Origin: 'Nostoc azollae' 0708
GTDB taxonomy: Bacteria > Cyanobacteriota > Cyanobacteriia > Cyanobacteriales > Nostocaceae
Length of the DNA stretch: 64,000 bases
Assembly: GCF_000196515.1 (NCBI RefSeq)
Contig: NC_014248.1
Span: 4,654,001-4,718,000 of the forward strand
Direction: 5' to 3'
Shown here: piece after piece, positions 30,952 to 41,723 of the stretch
Layout of the letters: each line of letters opens with the position of its first letter
How positions within the stretch are numbered: the first letter of the stretch is position 1
The notes under the pieces: generated by a model
What the model was told of the DNA's origin: nothing
Database searches by the model: none
What the model saw: only the letters and a program-made list of their open reading frames with translations
Made by a program: the position numbers and the translations under genes

Positions 30952-32325
30952 CGGGACGTAAATAAAAATCAAGCCCAACTGTAGCCCAAACTGGCTTGAT
31001 AAGAAGGAAACACGTCCGGATTCCAGTTGAACCAATCAATAAATAGAAAAGATATGGCTGTTCTCAACGCTTCTAAAGCTTCAGTGAAAGTATTCAAAAG
31101 TTTCTTAGCCCACCTTGGTCTTAATCCTCCAGTCCACTGATGGCAAAGAATAAAAGTGTAGGCACAGAAAACCAAAATAAAATAGCGCAGTCAACTGCTG
31201 TTATCTCCAACTTGATATTCGTTGAGTCCTAAACATCCCTTGGCTTCCCTGTAAACAACTTCTACCCAATTTCTTTGAGAATATGTATCAACTATCCATT
31301 GGGGTGTGACAATTGATGAAGAAACATTGGTCATAAAGTACTCAATATCAGTGGCTTGGGAGAAAGTAGAACCGTTGATGACGATAGCAATATTGCCCTT
31401 TCCAGTTAAGGGTGATATTTCTACTTCTTGAGTTACTACCCATAATGTTTTGGGTTTATCTAACTCCAGTTGAATGTCTGTAAAAGCCTCTTGGGGTAAA
31501 CTTTGTGCTAATTCATCTAACCTAATTATTTGTGGACTATCCTCTTGTTCACTGGCAAGGACTTTGGGATTTTTAGCTAATCCTTCTCAATACTTTCAAT
31601 TCCGATTCTCTATCTTTCAATAAGAAAGATGTATTGTGGCCATATCGAGCATCTATAATTACTATTCCTGGTTGATAACCACGGCTTAAGGTCAGATGTA
31701 TTAATTTAATTCCTAACTCAGGTTTATTCTCAACTAGAGGGTCTTGTTTCCCTTTGGGTCAAGAATCACCGTGGTGATATAATTCTATATGTAATGGTAA
31801 GCTTTTACTGCTATCATATCATATAGATGTGTTGTTACTACTACTATTCCATTGTCCCTTTTCCCAATTTCTCCAATCAATATATAATATATTGTCTTCC
31901 TACTCCATCCCTAAAATTCCCGCTTTTTCTATGGTCATAATCATCAATTATTAAGCTAAATCCTCTGGTGATTCTCCTCTGACTACACTTGTTCATAATC
32001 TCTACCCGACGCTCATTGACTTGGGAACTGGACCAAGGTGCTTCAGTTAAAAAGTGGTGTAATCGGTGGTAGGTCACCCCTAGGGCATTCTCTGCCATTT
32101 GAAATAGGTTTTTTCTCTCACTTTCACCCAATCATCCCCCCAAATAATGTCTAAACTCTCTTTTTTCTGCGCTTGATGAGTAAATACATCATCAAATGAC
32201 ACCATCTTTCAAACCATGGTGCCATTGCTGGGGCAGTGGTTTCTTTCATCAGGTTCTTTTAAGGTGAAAGCTACACCAAAATCCCATTATACTCCTTTTT
32301 ACTCTTAACTTTTGTTTAAGTCCCG
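30952..32325 (-). mobile_element. IS701-family insertion sequence, copy 2
   Basis: This 1374-bp element has the ends CGGGACGTAAAT (left) and GTTTAAGTCCCG (right) and a perfect TTAA target duplication (30948-30951 and 32326-32329), exactly the IS701 pattern. It lies in inverse orientation to copy 1, about 4.8 kb away. It sits between the terminator of the repeat-domain protein and a dead rhomboid gene, so it interrupts no recognisable gene. Confidence 0.88.
30969..32249 (-). pseudogene. IS701-family transposase, broken (copy 2)
   Basis: The frame starts at ATG 32249 and ends with FPSYQASLGYSWA. Blocks GESERKNLFQMAENALGVTY, MNKCSQRRITRGFSLIIDDY and FILCHQWTGGLRPRWAKKLL are clear. It shares the TGA in GATTCTTGACCC with copy 1 and has its own lesions, such as TGA in place of TTA before LRYFILVF and a duplicated ATATGAT near 31815. 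Confidence 0.85.
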
Positions 32326-32398
32326 TTAATACTTTTATATTAATCTAATTATCTATCTCTAGCAAGACTAGAGGCACTATTACGAATTACGAATTATT

Positions 32399-33094
32399 TT
32401 ACCGTCGTTGCACCATTCGCATAAAAGCCGCACCTGTCACTAATCCGACACACTGCCCCCAATAACTAAGATGATTCACACCACCAGGGATATTCAAACT
32501 ACCGATTCCATAAAATAACTGCTGAAGAAACCAGCGAAATTAATATAAAAAATCCAGAACTTGCACAGGAATAAAGACAACAATTAAAGGGGAAAAATAA
32601 TATATTTTAGTTTTAGGAAAATGGATAATATAAGCACCTAAGATAGATGTTATCGCACCATTAGCTCCAATCAATGCAACTTTTAATTTTGATGCGTTAA
32701 AAATATGAACTATTCCACAAAAAACACCCGCGACTAAATAAAGTAATAAATATCTTTGTTGTCTGAGAAACATTTCTATAGTCTTACCAAACACCCAGAA
32801 GAATAGTGAATTACCTATAATTTGACTAAAAATACTATGCAGAAACAGCGATACAGGTAAAGATATTAATCGCCAAAATACAACTATCCAAGCTGCTGAA
32901 TTGTAAAAAATTGCATTTTTTATTGCTGCTTTAATGTCTGCTGGAATTATCCCCTAAATGTTGACAGAATCACCTAATTGCTCAATCGGATCAAGTTTAA
33001 GTTTCCAGCAAAACATAGTAACATTAATGCCAATCAACCAATAAGTAATAATTGGCTTTTTCCAAGTCTGAATGTTATCACTAATAGGAATCAT
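32399..33094 (-). pseudogene. Rhomboid-family intramembrane protease, broken
   Basis: From ATG 33094 the frame runs 232 codons without frameshift but with two stops: TAG at 32954-32956 (codon 47) and TAA at 32540-32542. Rhomboid blocks are visible: FSQIIGNSLFFWVFGKTIEM, LLYLVAGVFCGIVHIF, ALIGANGAITSILGAYIIHF and NHLSYWGQCVGLVTGA. The catalytic motif GxSG reads GANG here, so the serine is lost, and the usual His region is altered. Both stops fit CAG/CAA to TAG/TAA. It was probably a rhomboid protease or pseudoprotease. Confidence 0.8.
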
Positions 33095-33229
33095 AGTAAT
33101 TATTAATTAGTAATTCTAACTCGTAATTGAATATATAGATTCTTCAATTTTGAATTTTGAATTGATTTATCCCCAGTCCCCGAATCCCTGTGGCAAGATT
33201 GTAATGATGTACTTAACTCAGCAACCGAG

Positions 33230-34839
33230 ATGCTAGGAAACAGACTTGTTGGAAGATACCAAATTATCAGCCATTTGGGAGGAGGGGGATTTGGCGAAAT
33301 CTCTGTGGCTTATGATACTCATTTACCTGGCTCACCACAGTGTGTTGTCAAGAAAGTCAAGCCTAAGTCTAGTAATACAGCCACTTTAGAAATAGCTAGA
33401 CAGCTATTTGATACTAAAGCGCAAGTTTTATACAAATTAGGAACTCATGATCTCATTCCCCAACTCTTAGCATACTTTGAGGAAAATGCAGAATTCTATC
33501 TTGTCCAAGAATGTGTTCCCAGTCATGACCTAAGTCAAGAATTATCACCAGGCAAAAAGTTAAGTTAAGATGAAATCATTTCGCTGTTACACGAAATTTT
33601 AGAAATCTTGGATTTTGTCCATCAACAGAAAGTGATTCACGGTGATGTGAATCCACACAATATATTGAGACGAGAGGAAAATGGGAAATTAATTTTAATT
33701 GATTTTGGGGCAGTTAAAGAAATCACCACTCAATTAATTAATCCCACAGCTCAAATTCAATCTACAGTTGCTATTGGTACACCTGGTGATGTTCCTGGAG
33801 AACAAGCACAAGGCACACCCAAATTAAGTAGTGATATTTATGCTTTGGGAATTATTGGCATTCAAGCCATCACAGGATTATCACCTCACCAGCAAAAGAT
33901 GCAGATACTGATGAAATTATTTGGCGTGGTCATACAACAGTCACACCAAAATTTGCAGAATTTTTAGATAAAATGGTTTGTTATGATTTTCGTCAAGGTT
34001 ATGCTTCTGCAACTCTAGCTTTAAATGCCCTACAAGAGTTAATTACACCTCCCTCTGGAACAATAGTCTTCAGTCCTGCTGCTCAAATTTATAGTATCAA
34101 ACCTGAGAAATCTAAAAAAAGTGTATTGATTAAATTAGCATTAGGAATCTTTTTACTGAGGATGGGGGGAATGGCATCAATATACATATTTAACCAAATC
34201 AATACTGATAATGCCACGGAATCATATAAACAAGGAGACACACTTTTACAATTACAAAGATATGAAGATGCACTAGCAGTTTATCAAAAAGTAGTGAATA
34301 TCAAACCAAATCATTTTCAATGATGGTTTTCTAGGGGTAATATCTTCATTACCTTATGATGATATCCAGAAGCAATTGATTCTTTTAAGCAGGTCATAAA
34401 ATATAATCCTAATAACTATCAAGCATGGTATAGTTTAGGATGCTCATTACATCAAAGTCAAGGTTATGCAGAAGTGATATAAGCTTATAATCAAGCCATT
34501 TATGTGAACAATAATGACTATCTAGTCTGGTATAATTTAGGTAATTCACAATATAATTTACAAAACTGTGAAGATGCTCAATAATTGTATATTATATTGT
34601 ATAATAAGGCACTAGAGAATCTGAAAAATCATTACCAAAGCTGGTATAGTAGAGGTAACGCTTTATTAAATTTACAAAAATATCCAGAAGCTATAGCATC
34701 TTATCAACAAGCTATTAAATATAAACCTGATTACCAACAAGCAATAGAAGCACTCAAACAGGCAGAAAGTCAATTACCACAGCCAAAAAATCGCCCCATC
34801 ATTGTACCAACTGTGCGAATGCCTAATCCAAATTATTAA
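33230..34839 (+). pseudogene. Serine/threonine protein kinase with TPR repeats, broken
   Basis: The parts in order are a kinase N-lobe (MLGNRLVGRYQIISHLGGGG, CVVKKVKPK), TAA at 33566, catalytic loop VIHGDVNPHNILRREENGKL and DFG (LIDFGAVKEI), a one-base frameshift near 33905, a membrane segment (KLALGIFLLRMGGMASIYIF), and TPR repeats (YKQGDTLLQLQRYEDALAVY, FKQVIKYNPNNYQAWYSLG, RGNALLNLQKYPEAIASYQQ) with further stops near 34321, 34358, 34480 and 34582. HRD is changed to HGD, unlike the usual family. It is head-to-head-tail next to an intact relative on the other strand, ending 35 bp from it. Confidence 0.85.
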
Positions 34840-34874
34840 ATATCTTTAAATAAATGATTTCAAGTTGAAATTAA

Positions 34875-36671
34875 CTAAGTGCTAATATTCACTTCTACTG
34901 GATAATCTGGTGTAGAAAAATATGCGATATTGGCATCTGAATCTTTCTGACTAAACAGATTGGGTTGACTGACAACAGACATTTTTGTCTGGTTGACAAT
35001 TCCTTTAATTTTTTCCCTAAGTAGGAGTTTTTCGCTATACTCTTTCAATTTGATTTGAGCTTGAGGATAAATACTTGTATCTTGGGGAACGTTGTCAAGC
35101 AATTTTATCGCTCCAGAAAAGTCATTCACTAATGCTTTTTGGTAGGCTTTATGCAAGAAATATCCTGCTCTCATTTGTCGTTTTTGATTGTATTCAACCA
35201 ATTTTTGTTGCAGCATAGCACCCGCAGCAGTTTCTGGAGGAATTTGATGCAGATATTCTAAAGCAGCCGAGAAATCTTTAATTTTAGCTTTTCCATAAGC
35301 TTGACTTAATAAATCATTTGTTTTTGCTTCCAGGTTAGCTTGTGTTTGTTCAAGTATTTTTTCTCTTTTAGAACGCCAATATAAAGTGTAGGGAATTTGC
35401 GGAACAGCACGCATTGCTTCTGATAATTTACCTTTATTTAAGGCTTGTTCAGCGACTAAATAGTTTTCTGTGTCAGCTTGCCATTGCTTTTGCCATTCAG
35501 CAATTGAATCTTGAGCTTCCGGATATACATTGCTGTAGGGAGGAATTGATTTAGCTAAATTAATTGCTTTTCCTAAATTCCCGGCTTGATACTCTGATAT
35601 TGCTTGAGATAAGGTTACTGTTTCTGGGTGGAGTTGAGATTGACTAGCTAAAGAATATGCTCCTAAGCCAACTACTAAAGAATTAATCATGATGCCCCAT
35701 CGCATTCCTGCTAATAATGGGTCTGATTTAACCGTGCTATTTTGATTTTTAACTGGAACAATTTTAGCTTTTGGTTCAGGAACTTTTGAAGACTTTGGTG
35801 ACATAATTGCTTCTGTATGGTGTTGCCATGTGATTTGTTCAAATACCCAAATCGCCTCACTGGCAGAGTGAAAACGGTCTTGATAATTATAGCGAATCAT
35901 TTGGCTGATAAAAACGGTTAGATAATCATCAATTTTAGTATTTTCACAACACCAAGGCAGGTCATTATTCGCAGGATTAATTTTTAGTTGCAGAGGTGTT
36001 AAACCTGTTAAACCTTGGAGAGCAATCATTCCCAAAGCATAAATATCACTATTAGGTTGTGTTTGACCAAGAAATTGTTCTGGTGGGATGTAACCTAATG
36101 AACTCACAGGAATCTGAGAAATCAATAATTCTGTATCAATGCTAAAATCAATTGGCTGAATTGAACCAAAATCAATTAGCACTAATTTTCCATCACAAGA
36201 GCGTCGGATTAAGTTTTCTGGTTTGAGATCACAGTGAATGAATCCTTGAGAATGAACAAATTCAAGAATGCCTAAAGCATCTTCTAGAAATGCCATAGCT
36301 GCGGTTGTATCCCATTTGCGTCCCTGCTGTTGATTCTGTTTTAATTCGACAGATAAGGGTTGCCCAGAAATGTATTCTTGCACCAAATAAAACCGATCAT
36401 TTTCCTCAAAACAGGTGATAAGTTGAGGAATTTGATCATGCTGTCCTAAATGCTTGAGAGTTTCGGTTTCTGTAAAAAAACGCAGTTTGAGGTAGTAAAA
36501 ATAGGAATTAGACTGATAGTTGTTAACTTTTAGCTGTTTAACAACATATCTGGGTCTTTCTGGATAGTCTACATCTTCAACAATGTATATTTGTCCAAAT
36601 ACTCCTGCACCAAGGCTTTGAAGGATGTGATAGCGTCCTTGCAATAACTGACTGACTGTTTGCTTGCTCAT
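34875..36671 (-). CDS. Serine/threonine protein kinase with membrane segment and repeat-rich C-terminus
   Basis: The 598-aa protein has a Hanks-type kinase domain (about 12-275): Gly-rich loop LGAGVFG, Lys in YVVKQL, catalytic loop FIHCDLKPENLIRRSC, DFG in VLIDFGSIQP, and SLGYIPPEQFLG. A membrane segment follows (about 325-345; GIMINSLVVGLGAYSLASQ), then a helical region with Ala/Leu repeats (QAYGKAKIKDFSAALEYLHQ, KAYQKALVNDFSGAIKLLDN). The catalytic Arg of HRD is Cys (HCD), common in cyanobacterial members of this group. It is a membrane-bound signalling kinase of unknown target. The neighbouring broken kinase on the plus strand looks like a relative. Confidence 0.92.
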   Translation of the reverse strand: MSKQTVSQLLQGRYHILQSLGAGVFGQIYIVEDVDYPERPRYVVKQLKVNNYQSNSYFYYLKLRFFTETETLKHLGQHDQIPQLITCFEENDRFYLVQEYISGQPLSVELKQNQQQGRKWDTTAAMAFLEDALGILEFVHSQGFIHCDLKPENLIRRSCDGKLVLIDFGSIQPIDFSIDTELLISQIPVSSLGYIPPEQFLGQTQPNSDIYALGMIALQGLTGLTPLQLKINPANNDLPWCCENTKIDDYLTVFISQMIRYNYQDRFHSASEAIWVFEQITWQHHTEAIMSPKSSKVPEPKAKIVPVKNQNSTVKSDPLLAGMRWGIMINSLVVGLGAYSLASQSQLHPETVTLSQAISEYQAGNLGKAINLAKSIPPYSNVYPEAQDSIAEWQKQWQADTENYLVAEQALNKGKLSEAMRAVPQIPYTLYWRSKREKILEQTQANLEAKTNDLLSQAYGKAKIKDFSAALEYLHQIPPETAAGAMLQQKLVEYNQKRQMRAGYFLHKAYQKALVNDFSGAIKLLDNVPQDTSIYPQAQIKLKEYSEKLLLREKIKGIVNQTKMSVVSQPNLFSQKDSDANIAYFSTPDYPVEVNIST

Positions 36672-36997
36672 AATTTCCTTACTGAGGAATTTCTACATAA
36701 GTTGTTACCTACCTTTTCTGAATTCGCGGGCTGTTTCCGGAATACTGAGAAATAATTCTTTGTAACTTTAAATTAGGTTGAGTTCCACAAATTCCTGCTT
36801 GCAAATTTCTATTCTCATGATGAAAAAGCCTACAATGACCTAATAATAAGCTATTTTTGCTTTTCGGATTTCTGGGGGATATTAGGAGTCAGGTGAAATT
36901 AAATACACTTAAGCCACGGCTATTCCTGAAATTTTAATATTTGTTTTTTCAATACATATACTAATAGATTTGTAATTTTAATTACTGTCCATAATAA

Positions 36998-37045
36998 GGG
37001 GTCTGAGGTAGTAGGGGTTTGAGGTAGTAGGGGTCTGAGGTAGTA
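36998..37045. repeat. 16-bp tandem repeat x3
   Basis: Three units of GGGGTCTGAGGTAGTA follow each other; the middle one differs at one base (TTTG for TCTG). The function is unknown. Confidence 0.85.
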
Positions 37046-37330
37046 TAGTAAGTTGGAGAGGGGTTTAGCTGGGTTCTGCCTATAGATAGAAAAGCGGTAT
37101 CAGATCAGAGCAAAGACACTGATATGCTGGCTTAATTAGATACATCACGTTATCAACCGATTTGGGAATTTTGCTGCTCCTTTCTTATTTATTCCATTAG
37201 GGAGTTTAAAGCTTTAAAACCAAGATTTTTTATATCCCTAGTCATATCTTTGGGATGTTATTAGTGAAATATTTCTTAACATAGTGAGGAAAACAGTTAT
37301 CAGTTGCAATAGGTTATTCTTTCGCTACAA

Positions 37331-37365
37331 CCCACAACCCACAACCCACAACCCACAACCCACAA
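37331..37365. repeat. Heptamer tandem repeat (CCCACAA x5)
   Basis: Five perfect 7-bp units stop one base before the stop codon of the GTPase gene. They are STRR-type repeats. Confidence 0.88.
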
Positions 37366-37366
37366 C

Positions 37367-38887
37367 CTATTCACTGTCTGTTAACGGCTTTACTACTTTA
37401 GCGATCGCTTCTTGGATAAATACCTTGATAAACTCGTCTCGGCGATTGATCTGAAATTGCTGTTGTACAACTTCTATCATTCCCCCATCACCCCAATCTT
37501 GATCATGACGAAAATATTCAATAAAGCTTTTGCCGGCAATGCGGGTTAAATAAGCTGCTGTCACCCCTTGAATAGCTCGACCAATTATAAAAGTTGCAAC
37601 ATGAAGTTGCAAAGCAGTTGAGAGTAATTCAATTGCACCCTTAACTATGCCTAAGCCAGCAATAGTTTTTCCTAAAGAGAGGGCTAATTCTCGCCCCCGT
37701 TGCATATTCAAATCACAACCGTAAACTCTACCAATTTCTACTACCATTTGGGCGTTAACTGCGGCTGTAGCTAGTAAGTCTACAACTGGTAAAGGGGTTA
37801 CAGATACCACTCCTGCCCCGATCCATTGGTATCGGGCAACAATTTTATCAGCTTGACGACGACGCTGGGAATCAATTAGTTTGCGGGCTTCTTCACCTAA
37901 ACGTAGTGATTGTAAGAGAATATTATCTGCAACTAAATCTTCACCTTCAGCGCGTAATACACAAGCCATGCGTCGCAATAGGGGGACAATATCTGCTTCT
38001 GCTTGGAAAGTTTCGCCGGTTTCTAATTTTGCAGGTTGGGGATTTGCAGCGATCGCCACTACATCATTACTAGCGATAAATTCCCGTACCCGTTGACGCA
38101 ACTTGGATAAAATGGCTTCTTGATCGTCCTGTATATATAGATCAGTTTTATTGAGAATCAAGAGCGATCGCTTACCAATTTCCGCTAAACCCTTCAGTGG
38201 TTCATATTCAGAACGGCGTAAATCATTATCTACCACAAATAACAGTAAATCAGCTTCCGTCGCCAAAGCCCTGGCCAGTTGTTCCCTTTCTGTTCCTGCT
38301 ACCCCCGCCTCTAAAATCCCTGGTGTATCCGTAATTAAAATTTTCCGTTCCAATCCCTTCAAACGCAAACAATAGGTTTCACCCACCTGAGTTGTACCCA
38401 TTGGTGCATTCACTTCACCCACCATTCGCCCTATAATAGCATTCACCAAGGAAGTTTTTCCCGAACTCCCCGTCCCAAACACGACTACTTGAATTTCACC
38501 CCGTGCTAAATTGGCTTCGATTTCCTTAGTGCGACTGAGTAAAGCTTGACGAGTCACTTCATCTTGAATTTGCGCTACCTGTTGACGCACAGCTTGGAGA
38601 GTAGAAGAAGCCGCATCAGATTTAGCCGCAGGAACTTGTACCGGAGTAACTCGTCTACGATTACGGCCCGATTTTTCCTCACCAGACCTCAGAACCAACA
38701 CATAATAGATAAAAGCCGCAAGCAATCCTCCTAAAAGTAGAATTAACAACAACAGCAGCAGATTACCTAATACGGGAGAATAGGATAACTGCCAGTAAAG
38801 CCGAGACAGCGAATCAATTAGCCACAGGGCTAACCCCAGAATGATAATCAGACCGACAATGATTGTAACTATGCGGGAAAGTGGCAT
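37367..38887 (-). CDS. GTPase with DUF697 domain, membrane-associated
   Basis: The 506-aa protein has two N-terminal membrane segments (about 4-27 and 38-66), a GTPase domain (G1 GTGSSGKTSLVNA near 136-148, G3 DTPGI, G4 NKTD), and a C-terminal DUF697 domain (about 345-480; VVSVTPLPVVDLLATAAVNA, GRAIQGVTAAYLTRIAGKSF). Such Era/YcjF-like GTPase-DUF697 proteins are common in cyanobacteria, with no well-defined role. No partner gene is adjacent. The start ATG 38887 gives a good N-terminal membrane anchor. Confidence 0.9.
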   Translation of the reverse strand: MPLSRIVTIIVGLIIILGLALWLIDSLSRLYWQLSYSPVLGNLLLLLLILLLGGLLAAFIYYVLVLRSGEEKSGRNRRRVTPVQVPAAKSDAASSTLQAVRQQVAQIQDEVTRQALLSRTKEIEANLARGEIQVVVFGTGSSGKTSLVNAIIGRMVGEVNAPMGTTQVGETYCLRLKGLERKILITDTPGILEAGVAGTEREQLARALATEADLLLFVVDNDLRRSEYEPLKGLAEIGKRSLLILNKTDLYIQDDQEAILSKLRQRVREFIASNDVVAIAANPQPAKLETGETFQAEADIVPLLRRMACVLRAEGEDLVADNILLQSLRLGEEARKLIDSQRRRQADKIVARYQWIGAGVVSVTPLPVVDLLATAAVNAQMVVEIGRVYGCDLNMQRGRELALSLGKTIAGLGIVKGAIELLSTALQLHVATFIIGRAIQGVTAAYLTRIAGKSFIEYFRHDQDWGDGGMIEVVQQQFQINRRDEFIKVFIQEAIAKVVKPLTDSE

Positions 38888-39337
38888 GAATAGAAAAAAT
38901 TAGAATTGTCAGTGGTCGGTGGTCAGTGGCAAAAGGTAGGAATGAAAAGGGTGTAGGGGCTAGGGTGAGCGCCGTGGGAGGGTTTCCCGACTTGTAGACG
39001 CGGTTTGCGCGGCTTCCCGCAGGATGGCGACCGGCGTTGTAGGAAAACCGATAATTAAAATCAGATGATTCTGAATCATAATATTTTTCATCAAGTACGT
39101 ACACCACCTAAAGTGAACAGTTTTTGATCCGAATCGCCGTAATACACCATCCCTCGTAAATTTATGATCTCTCTATTCCAGTGATCAGGGGCAAAAAAAA
39201 CCTGATTTTGCTAAACTAAGATAAGTGTGCGTATTGAATGTTCCCCCAACTCAGTCAACAGTGAGCAGTAAAAATACTGGTAACTGGTAACTGGTAACTG
39301 GTAACTGAGGATGACTGGCTGCTGAATTCTTCATTTT
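38888..39337. other. Intergenic with dispersed GC-rich repeat and heptamers
   Basis: The segment 38965-39035 is a GC-rich dispersed repeat fragment (CCGTGGGAGGG, GACGCGGTTTGCGCGGCTTC). Heptamers ACTGGTA x4 are at 39276-39303. A possible promoter for the following gene could not be defined. Confidence 0.5.
39276..39303. repeat. Heptamer tandem repeat (ACTGGTA x4)
   Basis: Four perfect 7-bp units lie upstream of the dead histidine kinase. A shorter array of the same unit occurs near 9889-9905. Confidence 0.85.
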
Positions 39338-41087
39338 TTGTCAAAACGTCTCAAAAATAAAAGTTCAACGGCAAGTTATACAATGAAGTATAAATCTGAA
39401 TCAAGTTCATGTAAAAGGCGGCGAAAATTTTTTAACGCACTCAGTATTAGACAAAAAATTGTCACTGGATATGCTTTGTCACTGGGAATTGCGGTTTTGG
39501 GGACAACGGGTGGTTTGTTGATAGGCGAGCGCTACTTCCAAGGTGCTAGAGACAATATTCTCTTGGCAGATCAGGAAAAAGCTGGGCTGACTAGTTTACA
39601 AGGATTGCTGTTAGAAATTCAAGTTCATCAGTAATAACTAACACCAATTATAACTCCACAGCCAAATCTCCATCCCGTAGATTTGGAGTTTCAGGAGCAT
39701 CTCCAAGAATTTGAAACTTTGTTTTCCAAGCTAAAAGAATTTAGCCTCCTTGAATCCCAGTATCATTTGCGGTTTATACTCCAGAAACACAACCGTGACA
39801 TCAGTGAATATATCCAAAAACTCAGCGATTTGAACCAGCAAATTTCTCAACTTGGTTCTCAACCAGAAGCATTAACCAAATCGCAACAGTTAAGTTGGAA
39901 TTTTTACCAAAGTCCAACTGCACAGAACTTTTTTAGATTTTCCCATGATTTAACTGAGTTTACACAAACAGTTAATGCACAACAAGAACAGGTTGATATA
40001 GACCAATGTCAGGCAGAAGCACTGCAAGCGTAGATCATTATTGCTAATATGCTACTGAAAGTAGCCATTGCCACAGTTTTAGCTGTATACACTAGTAGAA
40101 TTATTGCCCATCTCATTAATGCAGTCACAAAGATAGCCCTAAGAGTTACCAAAGGAGCTAATTTTAAATTACAAGCACCTGTCACCACAAAAGATGAAAT
40201 TGGTACTTTAGCTGATGCTTTAAACCAGCTAATTCAACAAGTAAAACGCCTTTTAGAAGTGCAAGAAAATGAATCCCAAATAAAACTGATTCAAGGCGAG
40301 AAAATGTCAAGTTTAGGTCGAATGTTAGCTGGTGTAGCTCATATAACTAATAATCCTGTTAACTTTATTTCAGGTAATGTAGTCCATGCCAAAACTTATG
40401 TTAATAATTTATTAAAACTACTAATAACATATCCAGAAGCTATTCCTAATCCACCCACTCAAGTCCAAGCTGTAGCTAGAGAAATTGATTTAGAATTTTT
40501 GGAAACTGATCTACCAAAAATACTTAACTCCATGACATTGGGAACTGAAAGCACACGCGAAATAGTCCGCAGTTTAAAAAACTTATCGCGGCTAGATGAA
40601 GGTCAACGGCATTTAGTAGATTTACATACATACATCTATTGAGAGTACATTTTTAATTGTAAACAATTGTCTCAAAAATAGTATTAAAATTATTCGCAAC
40701 TATGAAGAAATTCCTAAAATTACCTGTTACATGGGTTTACTCTATCAAGTATTTATGAATTTGCTCAGTAATGCTATTGATGTCTTGGAATAAAAATCTC
40801 AGAGACAGACGGAATTTTTACCAGTAATCACTATTACTACAGAATGTGCAAGTGATGATTAGGTGGTAGTGCCAATAGGAGATAATGGACCGGGAATTAC
40901 CACAGAACATCAGAACAAAATATTTGAAACTTTTTTCACCACTCAACCATGGGGTATTAGTACAGCTTTAGGTTTAGCAATTACTCATCAAATTGTGGTG
41001 GAAAAACACAAAGGTAAAATTAGTTGTAATTCTCAGTTGGAGCAAGGTACAGAATTTGCGATTTACCTACCAATTAATCAGTCTTGA
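39338..41087 (+). pseudogene. Membrane sensor histidine kinase, broken
   Basis: The parts in order are a first membrane segment (KIVTGYALSLGIAVLGTTGG), a sensor region with LEFQEHLQEFETLFSKLKEF, a second membrane segment (LLKVAIATVLAVYTS), HAMP-like linker (VTTKDEIGTLADALNQLIQQ), H-box GEKMSSLGRMLAGVAHITNN, and ATPase blocks NLLSNAIDVLE, GDNGPGITTEHQNKIFETFF, STALGLAITHQIVVEK, GTEFAIYLP. Stops at about 39632 (two in a row), 40031, 40640, 40790 and 40859 and a frameshift near 40640 interrupt it. The phospho-acceptor His is present but the next residue, normally Glu, is Ile. No response regulator is adjacent. Confidence 0.85.
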
Positions 41088-41173
41088 TGGTAATTGAAGA
41101 TTTGATATTTTGTATGAGTAATGAAAAAGGTTCGTCTATCTACTAAAATTAAAAAAAATGGAGAATAAGCTCA

Positions 41174-41671
41174 ATGGGACTTTTTGATCAAATTCTTGGT
41201 GCTGTTGGTAATTCTAATCAACAAGGTGGTTTAGGTCAACTTTTAAGTATTGCCAATACAATCCAGCACATAAGTAACACTAGTAGTACAGATAATTCAA
41301 CTATTCAATTAGTTTTGTCAGTAGTTGGTAAACAGGTACATTCATCTTTGCAAGAAAAGCAAGTCAGCGAGGGAATAGAAGCGGTAGAAAACCTGGTAAA
41401 TCAATTTGCAGGAAATTCTCCCGATTCTCAAGCTGTGAGTTCCCTATTTTCGCCAGATGTGCAACAACAAGTAGCAGAGAAAGCAGCGCAACGTACTGGC
41501 TTACATGTGGGAATAATTCAACAATTATTACCTACTTTAGTACCTTTAGTTCTGAGTTTCTTCCAATCCGGTGGAAATCCGATGCTGAATAAATTCCTTG
41601 ATGCTGATGGAAATGGAGATGTTGATATTGCTGATGCTATTAAGTTAGCTAGTCGGTTTTTAGGCAGGTAA
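41174..41671 (+). CDS. DUF937 domain protein with an EF-hand/dockerin-like calcium loop
   Basis: The 165-aa protein starts MGLFDQILGAVGNSNQQGGL, typical of DUF937, and has a helical body. The C-terminus carries a single calcium loop, DADGNGDVDIADAIKLASRF (about 143-162), which fits the dockerin/EF-hand pattern DxDxNGxVDxxD. There is no signal peptide. The function is unknown. It is intact although it directly follows a dead kinase gene. The upstream TAAAATTAAAAAAAATGGAG includes a GGAG 10 bases before the ATG. Confidence 0.85.
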   Translation: MGLFDQILGAVGNSNQQGGLGQLLSIANTIQHISNTSSTDNSTIQLVLSVVGKQVHSSLQEKQVSEGIEAVENLVNQFAGNSPDSQAVSSLFSPDVQQQVAEKAAQRTGLHVGIIQQLLPTLVPLVLSFFQSGGNPMLNKFLDADGNGDVDIADAIKLASRFLGR

Positions 41672-41723
41672 CAAATCAGTTATTAGTTATGGTTCTTGCG
41701 TCTCTTTTATCGAGAGTTAATTC

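Larger units (their letters stand above)
36672..37366. other. Intergenic region with tandem repeats
   Basis: This 695-bp spacer between two minus-strand genes contains the 16-bp repeat (36998-37045) and heptamers (37331-37365). The kinase promoter probably lies near 36690-36850. No gene is supported. Confidence 0.5.

Noticed and set aside
36998-37365. CRISPR array
   Set aside because: The repeats are 16 bp or 7 bp and directly adjacent without spacers; no cas gene is near.
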